The notes under the pieces: generated by a model
What the model was told of the DNA's origin: nothing
The model's database searches: none
Seen by the model: only the letters and a program-made list of their open reading frames with translations
Shown here: positions 17,447 through 26,322 of the stretch, piece by piece
Layout of the letters: each line of letters starts with the position of its first letter
Position numbering within the stretch: position 1 is the stretch's first letter
Made by a program: the position numbers and the translations under genes
Assembly (NCBI RefSeq): GCF_004349085.1
Contig: NZ_SMFM01000002.1
Location: 186,001-250,000, forward strand
Source: Flavobacterium caseinilyticum
GTDB taxonomy: Bacteria > Bacteroidota > Bacteroidia > Flavobacteriales > Flavobacteriaceae
DNA: 64,000 nucleotides
Direction: 5' to 3'

Positions 17447-18397
17447 AATTATTAATTTTTATTTAGTGAGTATAATTATTAAAAACGTCAGTTTGTCCCG
17501 ACGCTTCGGAATTTTGTGGAGCAAAGCAGAACAAAAAATGTATCGCATACCCTTTTTATTTAAATTTTTCTTGTTGTCGATATGATTCTCTTCCCGAGCC
17601 TTCGAGAGAAAAATGATACAATACAATTGTAAGGAAACACATTATTTTATTGCATTTTAACTAAAATTATACATACGATAAATAACTGTGTTTCTAATAG
17701 CTATTTTTCTTTTTTGCATCGCCCAAAAAAGAAACAAAAAACGCTAGCCCACGACTGTTCGCCGACCCACTATTTTCTAAATTCTGAAATCCAACGAACT
17801 CGCTTCGCTCAAACAGCGTTGGATTTTTTCAGAATTTTCGAAAAGCGGGTGCCCTGCTGCCACAGTCAAAGGGCGGAGAAACAAAATAAAAAGTATATAA
17901 TATGTCATTTGATATTGCTGTATTAAAATAAAAATAATACCTCGAACTGACGAAAAATTTTTATCAAAAACTAAATTACACCCAACGGGTTATTTTTGAA
18001 TAAAATTATGGAATTAATGTCAGTTAGAAGTTATATCAATTCCAAAGGTTTTCCCAAAATTCAGCAATACCTCCGTTGAAATAAACCACTAGGAACTGAA
18101 AGTATATAGTTTTGGTTGGCAGACTTAAAGTCTGCAAAGTTGTATCAATTATTTATTTGCCACAAATCTCACAAATTATCACGAATTAATTAGTGCAAAT
18201 TCGTGAAATTCGTGGTAAAAATTTTCTAACCTGAAAGATAAATACACTAAAGTGCATAATTTTAACTATGTCTGTTACCACTAAAATTACAGCTATTAAC
18301 CACTACTAAAACTTATATAATTTTGGTTTTCTGGCAATAAAGAATCCGGTTCACTTCCAAAATAAGTTGTTTTGAGTATCTTTAAAAAAAATAAATT
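17447..18397. repeat. 951-nt non-coding stretch built of several intergenic repeat elements
   Basis: No convincing gene. Visible elements: an inverted repeat ATTCTGAAATCCAACG (about 17779-17794) with its complement about 30 nt later in a GC-richer block (17716-17880); CTCGAACTGACG at 17941-17952, the same motif as in the 146-bp array; the palindrome GCAGACTTAAAGTCTGC at about 18119-18135; and CACGAATTAATTAGTGCAAATTCGTG at about 18180-18206 (given here as the block between two CACGAATT-type arms). Such elements are scattered in flavobacterial genomes; here they are clustered. Confidence 0.55.
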
Positions 18398-18832
18398 ATG
18401 GAAACTCAATCTTATAAAAATCACATTCGCTACTATCCGCCTCATCATTTTGTATACTATCCTATAGTAATGACGTTTTTAGCTTTCAGCGTTTATTTTA
18501 GTTTCACGACAGAAGATTCGTTAATTTGGGCGTTTATCAGTGGGATATTTGTAGTGCTTTTTTGCCTTGCCTTTATGTTGCGACAGCATTATGCGTTGAC
18601 TTTACAAAACCGAATCGTCCGTTTGGAACTTCAATACCGTTATTTTTCTATTACTGGGAAAAGATTGGAGGATTTTGAGCAACAATTAAATGACGATCAG
18701 CTATTTGCTCTACGTTTTGCCCCCGACAATGAATTTCCCGCACTGACTCAAAGAGCGTTGAACGAAAATCTTTCGGGAACAGCTATCAAAAAAGCGATTC
18801 AGCAGTGGAAAGGTGATCACGAAAGAGTTTAA
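18398..18832 (+). CDS. DUF6526 family membrane protein
   Basis: 144-residue protein with two hydrophobic segments (about residues 22-37 and 44-61) after a short N-terminal part containing YYPPHHFVYYP, then a charged cytosolic C-terminal helix region (RYFSITGKRLEDFEQQL). This matches the DUF6526 family, common in Bacteroidota and of unknown function. It stands alone: 950 nt of repeats before it and 99 nt to the next gene. No signal peptide beyond the membrane anchors. Confidence 0.72.
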   Translation: METQSYKNHIRYYPPHHFVYYPIVMTFLAFSVYFSFTTEDSLIWAFISGIFVVLFCLAFMLRQHYALTLQNRIVRLELQYRYFSITGKRLEDFEQQLNDDQLFALRFAPDNEFPALTQRALNENLSGTAIKKAIQQWKGDHERV

Positions 18833-18931
18833 CGCTGCAAAATAATAAGGCTCATTTATCCTGTTTCACAATTCCGAATTTTGTTTCTTTGTGGTGAGGA
18901 GAAAACAATAAAAGTGAATTTAAAATCCAAA

Positions 18932-19501
18932 ATGGCAGCATATTTTCTAGATATTGAATACAACAACATCACGTATAATGAGGAAGAAGTCAATTTAAAG
19001 GAATTTGAATGCTGTACGTTTACCAATTGTAATTTCTCTCTCTGTGCTTTTGTGGCGGTTACTTTCATTGACTGCACCTTTAATGATTGCACTTTTAGTA
19101 ACGCTAAAATTAATTATGTAGCCTTTAGAACCGTAACCTTCAATCGCTGCGAAATCAAAGATGTCAATTTTGCCATGTGCGATAAATTGATTTTCGAAAT
19201 TGCTTTTAATGATTGTATTTTGAATTTCTCTAAATTTTATACTTTAAAAATCAAAGGAACCTCGTTTACCAATTGCAGTATTATTGCCGTCGATTTCATG
19301 AGCACTGATTTGACCGAAGTCGTTTTTGACAACTGCGATTTATACCGCTCTGAATTTTCAAAAGCAATTGCCAACAAAGCTAATTTTAAAACCAGTTATA
19401 ATTACACGATTGATCCCAAAACAACGAAACTGAAGAAAGCCGTTTTTTCTTTGCAAGGTGCCAAAGGATTGCTGTACAAACATGAAATTATAGTGGTATA
19501 A
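18932..19501 (+). CDS. pentapeptide-repeat-like protein with a cysteine ladder
   Basis: 189 residues from the ATG at 18932; an earlier in-frame ATG at 18881 adds 17 residues unlike the repeat and is less likely. The body is made of five-residue steps with Phe or Leu in the centre and Cys recurring at one position: FTNCN, FSLCA, FIDCT, FNDCT, FNRCE, FAMCD, FNDCI, FTNCS, FDNCD. This is the pattern of a right-handed quadrilateral beta-helix (pentapeptide) fold, as in Qnr/McbG proteins. It is cytosolic, without signal peptide. Function unknown. It converges on the ABC operon across the 146-bp repeat array. Confidence 0.75.
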   Translation: MAAYFLDIEYNNITYNEEEVNLKEFECCTFTNCNFSLCAFVAVTFIDCTFNDCTFSNAKINYVAFRTVTFNRCEIKDVNFAMCDKLIFEIAFNDCILNFSKFYTLKIKGTSFTNCSIIAVDFMSTDLTEVVFDNCDLYRSEFSKAIANKANFKTSYNYTIDPKTTKLKKAVFSLQGAKGLLYKHEIIVV

Positions 19502-19562
19502 TCCCGCTGGTGATCATTATTAAAAACACCTATCCGATTATGTAAAGCGACAATGATTATAT

Positions 19563-20764
19563 AAAAATGCTTCTCGATACGTTTTTGGCTAATGTAATCT
19601 TCCTTTTCTATCACAATGTTGCAGCCAAAACCACTCGAAGAGACGGTTCGATGTAGAATTTTGATCGTCAGTTCGAGTGTTTTAATAAATTAGCGATAGC
19701 GGTTTTATTAAAATGTATCGAGAACCATTTTTGGCTAATGTAATCTTCCTTTTCTATCACAATGTTGCAGCCAAAAACACTCGAAGAGACGGTTCGATGT
19801 AGAATTTTGATCGTCAGTTCGAGTGTTTTAATAAATTAGCGAAAGCGGTTTTATTAAAATGTATCGAGAACCATTTCTGGCTAATGTAATCTTCCTTTTC
19901 TATCACAATGTTGCAGCCAAAAACACTCGAAGAGACGGTTCGATGTAGAATTTTGATCGTCAGTTCGAGTGTTTTAATAAATTAGCGAAAGCGGTTTTAT
20001 TAAAATGTATCGAGAACCATTTTTGGCTAATATAATCTTCCTTTTCTTTCACAATGTTGCAGCCAAAAACACTCGAAGAGACGATTCGATGTAGAATTTT
20101 GATCGTCAGTTCGAGTGTTTTAATAAAATAGCGAAAGCGGTTTTATTAAAATGCTTCTCGATACGTTTTTGGCTAATGTAATCTTCCTTTTCTATCACAA
20201 TGTTGCAGCCAAAAACACTCGAAGAGACGATTCGATGTAGAATTTTGATCGCCAGTTCGAGTGTTTTAATAAAATAGCGATAGCGGTTTTATTAAAATGC
20301 TTCTCGATACGTTTTTGGCTAATGTAATCTTCCTTTTCTATCACAATGTTGCAGCCAAAAACACTCGAAGAGACGGTTCGATGTAGAATTTTGATCGTCA
20401 GTTCGAGTGTTTTAATAAAATAGCGATAGCGGTTTTATTAAAATGCTTCTCGATACGTTTTTGGCTAATGTAATCTTCCTTTTCTATCACAATGTTGCAG
20501 CCAAAAACACTCGAAGAGACGGTTCGATGTAGAATTTTGATCGTCAGTTCGAGTGTTTTAATAAATTAGCGAAAGCGGTTTTATTAAAATGCTTCTCGAT
20601 ACATTTTTGGCTAATGTACTCTTCCTTTTCTATCACAATGTTGCAGCCAAAAACACTCGAAGAGACGGTTCGATGTAGAATTTTGATCGTCAGTTCGAGT
20701 GTTTTAATAAATTAGCGAAAGCGGTTTTATTAAAATGTATCGAGAACCATTTTTGGATAACGGC
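19563..20764. repeat. tandem array of 146-bp units (eight full units plus partial ends)
   Basis: The anchor GCTAATGTAATC (or a close variant) recurs at 19588, 19734, 19880, 20026, 20172, 20318, 20464 and 20610, and GGATAA at the matching place (20756) ends the array: exact 146-nt steps. Copies differ by few substitutions. 146 is not a multiple of 3 and no frame stays open, so it is non-coding. Each unit has hairpin A (arms AACACTCGAA and TTCGAGTGTT, extended by GACG/CGTC; 19776-19827 in copy 2), hairpin B (TTTTAATAAAA type arms; 19826-19859) and a 12-bp block in one of two orientations. It lies between the convergent pentapeptide gene and ABC operon, starting right at the ATPase stop codon. 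Confidence 0.97.
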
Positions 20765-21445
20765 TTAAGAAATTATTTTCCCATCCTCCATTGTAATAAT
20801 TCTATTGGTTTTTTGGGCAAAATCCGAATCATGCGTGACCACCAGCAAAGTCTGATTTTTCTCCTGAGTCAACTTATTAAAAATATCAAAAACTAAATCA
20901 CTATTTCTCTTGTCTAAATTTCCGGTAGGTTCATCGCCCATGATAATAAACGGATCGTTGATCAAAGCACGTGCAATCGCTACGCGCTGTTTTTGACCGC
21001 CGCTTAACTGATTTGGCATTTTCAGCGCCTGATCTTCCATGTCGAGTGTTTTTAAATGTTCCATAGCGCGATGCTCCAATTCTTTATTGGAATATTTGGC
21101 TAATTTCATCCCCGGAAGCATCACATTTTTCAGCACATTATATTCTGCCAGTAAGTAATGAAACTGAAATACAAAACCTATTTTTTCATTTCTGATTACT
21201 GCTAATTCTCTGTCGGTTTTTCCAGTAACAAGTTCGTTGTGAATCAATATCTGACCGTCATAATCGGTATCCATCGTAGAGAGCAGGTACAACAAAGTCG
21301 ATTTTCCACAGCCGGATTTTCCTACGATTGAAACAAATTCACCATGATTGACGCGCATACTTATATCTTTCAAAACCTGAAATTTTACAGGATCGTAAAA
21401 ATATTTGCTCAGACCAATTGTTTCTAAAACAGTATTATTTTCCAT
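20765..21445 (-). CDS. ABC transporter ATP-binding protein (LolD/MacB type)
   Basis: 226-residue ATPase of a type VII (MacB/LolCDE-like) ABC system. Walker A GKSGCGKST at 42-50, signature LSGGQ at 147-151, Walker B IIMGDEP at 167-173, and the D-loop GNLD and H-switch THD follow. It is the last gene of a three-gene operon with the permease (2 nt upstream) and a membrane-fusion-type adaptor. Its stop codon abuts the 146-bp tandem array with no separate terminator visible. Substrate unknown: peptide, lipid or drug export are all possible. Confidence 0.92.
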   Translation of the reverse strand: MENNTVLETIGLSKYFYDPVKFQVLKDISMRVNHGEFVSIVGKSGCGKSTLLYLLSTMDTDYDGQILIHNELVTGKTDRELAVIRNEKIGFVFQFHYLLAEYNVLKNVMLPGMKLAKYSNKELEHRAMEHLKTLDMEDQALKMPNQLSGGQKQRVAIARALINDPFIIMGDEPTGNLDKRNSDLVFDIFNKLTQEKNQTLLVVTHDSDFAQKTNRIITMEDGKIIS

Positions 21446-21447
21446 TT

Positions 21448-22704
21448 TTATTTTCCTCTGATAATTTCCACGGGATCTATTTTACTGGCTTTTAAAGCAG
21501 GAAAAAGTCCGGCAATGGTCGTTGTAAATAATGCAAAAGTAATCCCGATACCATAATATAGTGGATTGTAATTTATGGGATATGTTTTCACCGTAGGTAA
21601 TGAAGCCGTTTCAAACGGAATAACATCAATAATAGAGGAGAAAATATAACCAAACAGCAACCCAAACAATCCTCCGGTAAGTCCAATAATGATCGAAAGC
21701 GAAACAAAAATCCATTTCACATCATTACCTGAAAATCCCGTGGCTTTCAAAATCGCAATACTGTCCATTTTTTCATAAATCATCATGTTCAGGATATTAT
21801 AAATTCCAAAACCGGCAACAATCAGCAACACCACTCCAACGGAATAGGAAATGATAGTTCGGACCGAACTTCCGGTTTCAAATTGCGAATTTGCGGTTTG
21901 ATAATCAATCGTATCGAGATTGAATTTTTCCCGAAACTCTTTTGCTACAGCAGGTGCCGTGGTCATATCGTATAAATTTAGCTGAATATCGGTTATGTAA
22001 TTTGTGGGTTCTCCCAATAATTTTTGGGCTGTCGCCAACGAGGTATAACTCATCACATTATCGATTTCTGCTATTCCAATTTCGGAAATACCGACAATTT
22101 TTAGCGAAGCTAAATTTCCTTTAGAAGTGGTAATTTTGATGATATCGCCTTTGACAAGGAGCATTTTATCCGACAAACCTTTTCCTATTATAATACTGTT
22201 ATTCTGAAGCAAATCAGCTACTTTTCCCTCAATGATATAATCGCTGATTTTGAATAATTTATCTTCGGATAGAACATCAATTCCATTAATTATTCCTGAG
22301 ATTTCGATTGTCCCCGAATTAAAAAAAACGGGCGAAGTCACCTTTGGAGCAACATCAATAACCCTTGGATCTTGTTTTAAAACAGCCAGAATTGTTTTGC
22401 TGTTGTAAATGGATTTCCCACGGTCTTTCGGTTTAATCGAACGAACAAAGTTCGTGTTGTCCTTAAACGCCTCGGACAAAAGTATGGGCTGATTCTCGGA
22501 AGGTTTAATTTCGTTGTACAGCAGCACATGAGGCGTTCTGTTCAGCATTAAGCCATCCAATAAATCATTTAAACCATTCATAAAACTAATTAAAGCAATA
22601 AACATGGCGATGCTGAAAGTAACGCCAATAGCAGCAACAATTGTTTGCTTCAATCGCGCCTGAAGCAAATGCAGAGCGATATTTAAAATAAGTTTAAAGT
22701 TCAT
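21448..22704 (-). CDS. ABC transporter permease (FtsX/MacB-like)
   Basis: 418-residue permease. One N-terminal span (about 20-45) is followed by a large periplasmic domain (about 50-270) and three C-terminal spans, the second and third framing GLFGLLFGYIF and ending GLFPALKASKIDPVEIIRGK, the hallmark end of MacB/LolC-type permeases. Its start overlaps the adaptor stop by 1 nt. With the adaptor and ATPase it should form a mechanotransmission pump rather than an importer. Confidence 0.9.
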   Translation of the reverse strand: MNFKLILNIALHLLQARLKQTIVAAIGVTFSIAMFIALISFMNGLNDLLDGLMLNRTPHVLLYNEIKPSENQPILLSEAFKDNTNFVRSIKPKDRGKSIYNSKTILAVLKQDPRVIDVAPKVTSPVFFNSGTIEISGIINGIDVLSEDKLFKISDYIIEGKVADLLQNNSIIIGKGLSDKMLLVKGDIIKITTSKGNLASLKIVGISEIGIAEIDNVMSYTSLATAQKLLGEPTNYITDIQLNLYDMTTAPAVAKEFREKFNLDTIDYQTANSQFETGSSVRTIISYSVGVVLLIVAGFGIYNILNMMIYEKMDSIAILKATGFSGNDVKWIFVSLSIIIGLTGGLFGLLFGYIFSSIIDVIPFETASLPTVKTYPINYNPLYYGIGITFALFTTTIAGLFPALKASKIDPVEIIRGK

Positions 22705-23798
22705 TATTTGGGTTTATAAATCGTTTCTTCGGCGGTTAACCCCGATACTATTTCCACTTTCTGATAATCACTCAAACCGGTTTTCACTTCGCGTTTTTCG
22801 TCTTTATCTACTAAAACATATTTGCCTTCTATCAAATATGATTTTGGAATCGTAATGATATTCTGCTTTATCTGAATGATAATATTGGCTTCAGCTGTAA
22901 GATTTGGATACAGTTTTTGGGGCGGTTTTACAAAATGAGCTTCGATTTTAAAAGTACGGGAACGCTCGTTCATTATCGGATAGATTTTATCAACCAAGGC
23001 GTCAAATACCTGTCCTTTATAACTATCCATTGTCACCAATACTTTTTGTCCCGTGCTCACACGAACCATATCATTTTCATCTACTTCCAGTTCCAATACA
23101 AACGAATCGGACTGACCAATTATAGCCAAAGGTGTTTGCGGTGTAATTAGCGTTCCTTCTTTTACCAAGATATCAAACAACTGTCCGGAAAAGGCGCTTT
23201 TGACGCTAAAATCACTTTGGGATTTCTGATTTATCCGAAGATTAACCGAGTTTCTGCTTTGATCGTTCTTTAATTGGGCTTTAAGTTGTGCCAATTGTTT
23301 TTTAGCCGATTCATGATTAATTTTGGAACTTTTATACGCTAATTCCACTCTCTCAAAATCAACTTCCGAAATTCCTCCCTGGTTTCTGACGTTTTTGTTG
23401 CGGTTGTAAATGGATTCGTCCAACGTCAATTTGTCTCTGCTGGATTGCACTTTCATTTCCATTTCGGCAATTTTATCCTGAATATACCGACTGCTTTCCA
23501 GACTTAATTGATACGCTAAACGCGCATTCTCCGTGTTCAGTTCCGCTTTATCGCTTTCCAGTTCAAATAACGACTGTCCTTTAGTTATGGATTGACCGGC
23601 GATAACATTTACTTTTTGCAATGTCCCGTTTACCGTTGCATAAACAGTGTACTGACCCTCCGCTTTGATCACTCCGGATGCGTAGACACTTTCAGTAACC
23701 GCGCCTAAGGTTGGTTTTATTTCTTCAGTTTCATTTTTGGAACAAGAAAGCGCACTGAAAATTAGCAGATAAAATAGTGATTGTAATTTCAGACTCAT
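22704..23798 (-). CDS. periplasmic adaptor (HlyD/MacA-like) lipoprotein
   Basis: 364-residue membrane-fusion protein. A lipoprotein signal ends in SALSC (Cys19). A lipoyl/barrel half (GVIKAEGQYTVYATVNGTLQKV, VIAGQSITKGQSLFEL) comes next, then a coiled-coil hairpin (about 95-190), then the second lipoyl half (SAFSGQLFDILVKEGTLI) and beta-barrel. It should link the permease to an outer-membrane channel. No TolC-like gene is nearby, so that part must come from elsewhere in the genome. First gene of the operon; 233 nt of AT-rich sequence with no clear promoter precede it. Confidence 0.88.
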   Translation of the reverse strand: MSLKLQSLFYLLIFSALSCSKNETEEIKPTLGAVTESVYASGVIKAEGQYTVYATVNGTLQKVNVIAGQSITKGQSLFELESDKAELNTENARLAYQLSLESSRYIQDKIAEMEMKVQSSRDKLTLDESIYNRNKNVRNQGGISEVDFERVELAYKSSKINHESAKKQLAQLKAQLKNDQSRNSVNLRINQKSQSDFSVKSAFSGQLFDILVKEGTLITPQTPLAIIGQSDSFVLELEVDENDMVRVSTGQKVLVTMDSYKGQVFDALVDKIYPIMNERSRTFKIEAHFVKPPQKLYPNLTAEANIIIQIKQNIITIPKSYLIEGKYVLVDKDEKREVKTGLSDYQKVEIVSGLTAEETIYKPK

Positions 23799-24031
23799 TT
23801 CGCTTCTTATTTAACTTTGTAAATTGTTGTAATTTCTTCTATAAATATACGACAATATCCATTTTGAAGTTACATTCATTGTTGTAAAATTACGAGCCAA
23901 AAAGCTTTCCGCGTTAAAGGAAATGCAGTAGACTGGAGCTTTTTACTGTTGGGAAGCATAGGGAATTTTCCATCAGTTTTAAAGCCCACTGTGGGAGCTT
24001 CTACTTAAGATTTATTGATGAAACTATAAAA

Positions 24032-25828
24032 TTAAAGCAAATCTCCTTTTGGAATGAAAATATAAAATTCAGCTCCCACGCCTGGTTCACCTTTTACTTT
24101 TATAAACCCTTTATGATTATCTACAATTCGACTGCAAATAGCCAGACCAAGTCCGGTTCCTGAATATTTTGCATCGGTTTCCAGGCGTTTGAATAATAGA
24201 AATATTTTCTCGGCGTACTCCTGCTTGAAGCCAATTCCGTTATCCGAAACAACAATTTTATAATAATCTTCTTTGTTGCTAATTTTATAATCCTGCATTT
24301 CCTTTTCCGTTATAGTCAGTGAGGAAATATTTATTTCGGGATGAGTTCCTTCTTTGCTGTATTTTAATGCATTTGAAATCAAATTGATAAAAAGCTGTTT
24401 GATCTGAAAGGGAATGGCCTTTATAATGGGCAAATTTCCAACATTAACTACTGCTTTTTTCTCTTCAATGTTAGTCGATAAATCGTGCATTATTTCGTTC
24501 AGTACTGCATTCAAATCCGTATCGCTAAAAACTTTATCGCCTTTTATGGTTCTGGAATAGTCTACTAAATCAATCAGTAAGTTCTGCATTCGGTTAGCCG
24601 TCGCACGAACTTTTGAAAAATAGTCTTTCCCTTGCATCGATAGCACTTCGAATTCTTTTTCTTCTAATCTGGAAATAAACATCTGAATTTTGCGAAGTGG
24701 CTCCTGTAAATCATGACTTACGATGTTATTGAAAGCCTCCAGTTCTTTGTTAATGTATTGAAGTTCCTTGTTATTCTTTTCTAGTTCCAGCGTTTTTTTA
24801 TATTGGCTGGTAATGTCATAATTTACTCCAATTTTAATCAAATCTCCAGCTCCATTTTTAGTAAAACTTCCCACTCCCATAATATACTTTAGCTCTCCTT
24901 TTGCAGTCAAATATCTAAAAATCGTTGAGGTATATTGTCTATTAACGAGAGAATCCATATGTAATTTGGTTACCTGTTCTACATCATCGGGATGAATGTA
25001 TTTAACTGAGTTTTCCAGATTGGGCTCGAATGCGTTGGGTGCAACTCCCATCAGCCGAAAAAGATTATCCGAAAAAGAATAGGTGTCAGATGTTAAATTA
25101 ACCATCCAATGGCCCAAATTGGCTGTCATTTCAGCGGTATTGTACGACTCATTGAGTAGTTTTAATTTATCGTTGGCTTTTTTGAGTTCAGCAATATCGA
25201 CATTCATTTTATTGAATGACAGCCACAAGATTAAAAGGGAAATGAGCACTAATAAAAAAGCCGTTATTATGGAATCCCGCAATTCAAACTGATGGTTGTC
25301 ATTTTGAAACTTCGTTTTTGCACTTTCGGAAAATATTATTTTCGTCACAAAAGCTTTCATAACTTGTGTAACATGGCTGCTTTCCAGCAACTTTTCATTT
25401 AAATCTAACGGAACAGCATTTTTACTTTTAGCAATAAGCAGTGTTTGTCTGAAAAGTTTAAATCTGTTTTCAATTAGTATCTGAAGGCGGTTTATGTCAT
25501 TATTTGCTAAGGTGTCGTTCGCAGTTAATTCCTTTAAGTTCTGGATGCTTTCTTCAATTTTTCCTCTACTCAAAAATCGATCTTGTATATAGGATTCATC
25601 TTTGGTAATAATGTAACTCCTTAAATTCGTTTCATAGACACTAATAACCGATAAAAGTTTTTCTAATTCCAGCTGCGTTTTATTGGAGTTGGCAATCAAT
25701 GCAACTGTAGCATCCAGTTTTTTCATTTGCGAATAAAATACCGAGCCAATAAAACAAACCACCAGAATTGCTATAGCCAAAGCTATTTTGAATACCTGAG
25801 AATTTTTATACAGTCCTAAAATTTTCAT
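24032..25828 (-). CDS. CHASE3-PAS sensor histidine kinase
   Basis: 598 residues. TM1 (about 14-32) and TM2 (about 186-205) bracket a CHASE3-like periplasmic sensor. A PAS domain (about 230-345, with SFSDNLFRLMGVAP and YIHPDDVEQV) is followed by HisKA with His372 in NIVSHDLQEPLRK and a HATPase domain with NLISNALKYS, DNGIGF and GTGLGLAI. There is no receiver domain of its own. The stand-alone receiver gene is 10 nt upstream in the same operon and is the likely partner. The pattern resembles phytochrome-type and Flavobacterium hybrid-less kinases; signal unknown. Confidence 0.9.
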   Translation of the reverse strand: MKILGLYKNSQVFKIALAIAILVVCFIGSVFYSQMKKLDATVALIANSNKTQLELEKLLSVISVYETNLRSYIITKDESYIQDRFLSRGKIEESIQNLKELTANDTLANNDINRLQILIENRFKLFRQTLLIAKSKNAVPLDLNEKLLESSHVTQVMKAFVTKIIFSESAKTKFQNDNHQFELRDSIITAFLLVLISLLILWLSFNKMNVDIAELKKANDKLKLLNESYNTAEMTANLGHWMVNLTSDTYSFSDNLFRLMGVAPNAFEPNLENSVKYIHPDDVEQVTKLHMDSLVNRQYTSTIFRYLTAKGELKYIMGVGSFTKNGAGDLIKIGVNYDITSQYKKTLELEKNNKELQYINKELEAFNNIVSHDLQEPLRKIQMFISRLEEKEFEVLSMQGKDYFSKVRATANRMQNLLIDLVDYSRTIKGDKVFSDTDLNAVLNEIMHDLSTNIEEKKAVVNVGNLPIIKAIPFQIKQLFINLISNALKYSKEGTHPEINISSLTITEKEMQDYKISNKEDYYKIVVSDNGIGFKQEYAEKIFLLFKRLETDAKYSGTGLGLAICSRIVDNHKGFIKVKGEPGVGAEFYIFIPKGDLL

Positions 25829-25838
25829 TTATCCTCTA

Positions 25839-26291
25839 TTAAACGCTAAAGAAAAAAGTTTCAATATTTAGGCCTGAAGTGTGAAATTGCCAGTTCATAT
25901 TTACGACTTCTTTTATCACTTTTTTTAGTTTCGAAAAATCATTGGGTTTTTTAATATAAATATTTGCTCCTCCTATAAAAGTGTCTTCAATATCTTTTTC
26001 TGAGGATGAAGTAGAATATATGGCAATGGAAACGTCTTTAAAACGAGTGTCGGCTCTGATTTCCTTCAGGCATTCTATGCCAGTTTTACCGGGCATATTC
26101 AAATCAAGAAACAGCACATGAGGCAATTTAATTTCTGGCAGTATTAAATAATCCATTAAATCATTGCCATCTTTAAGCAGTGTTAATTTATTATTCATTT
26201 TAAGTTCCTGAATCGCTTCGCTAAAAAAAGCACGATCATCTTCGTCATCATCGACTAAAAGAATGTGCATTGAATCTTGATGTGTAATCAT
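25839..26291 (-). CDS. stand-alone response regulator receiver (Rcp1-like)
   Basis: 150-residue single receiver domain. The acidic pocket is DDDEDD (about 14-19), the phospho-acceptor is Asp63 in LFLDLNMPG, the switch Ser/Thr is in YSTSSS and the conserved Lys in YIKKP. No output domain is present; the last 20 residues form a short tail. An alternative start is Met8. It lies just before the histidine kinase gene (10 nt) and after the AraC-type regulator, suggesting a phosphorelay that works through protein contact. Confidence 0.88.
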   Translation of the reverse strand: MITHQDSMHILLVDDDEDDRAFFSEAIQELKMNNKLTLLKDGNDLMDYLILPEIKLPHVLFLDLNMPGKTGIECLKEIRADTRFKDVSIAIYSTSSSEKDIEDTFIGGANIYIKKPNDFSKLKKVIKEVVNMNWQFHTSGLNIETFFFSV

Positions 26292-26322
26292 AAAATTGGG
26301 GCGTTATTTTTCTAATTTTCTT

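Noticed and set aside
17714..17926. 70-codon plus-strand ORF (MHRPKKKQK...)
   Set aside because: It runs through a palindromic intergenic repeat, has an odd composition, no promoter and no neighbours; chance reading of repeat DNA.
19563..20764. The repeat array as a CRISPR array or a repeat-protein gene
   Set aside because: Units are 146 bp with no unique spacers between short repeats, no cas genes lie nearby, and the unit length is not a multiple of three with no frame open across units.
23880..24020. Short palindromes (CCCACTGTGGG) between the adaptor and kinase genes as a terminator or ncRNA
   Set aside because: The stem is only five pairs with a one-base loop and there is no T run. I see no consistent structure in the 233-nt gap.
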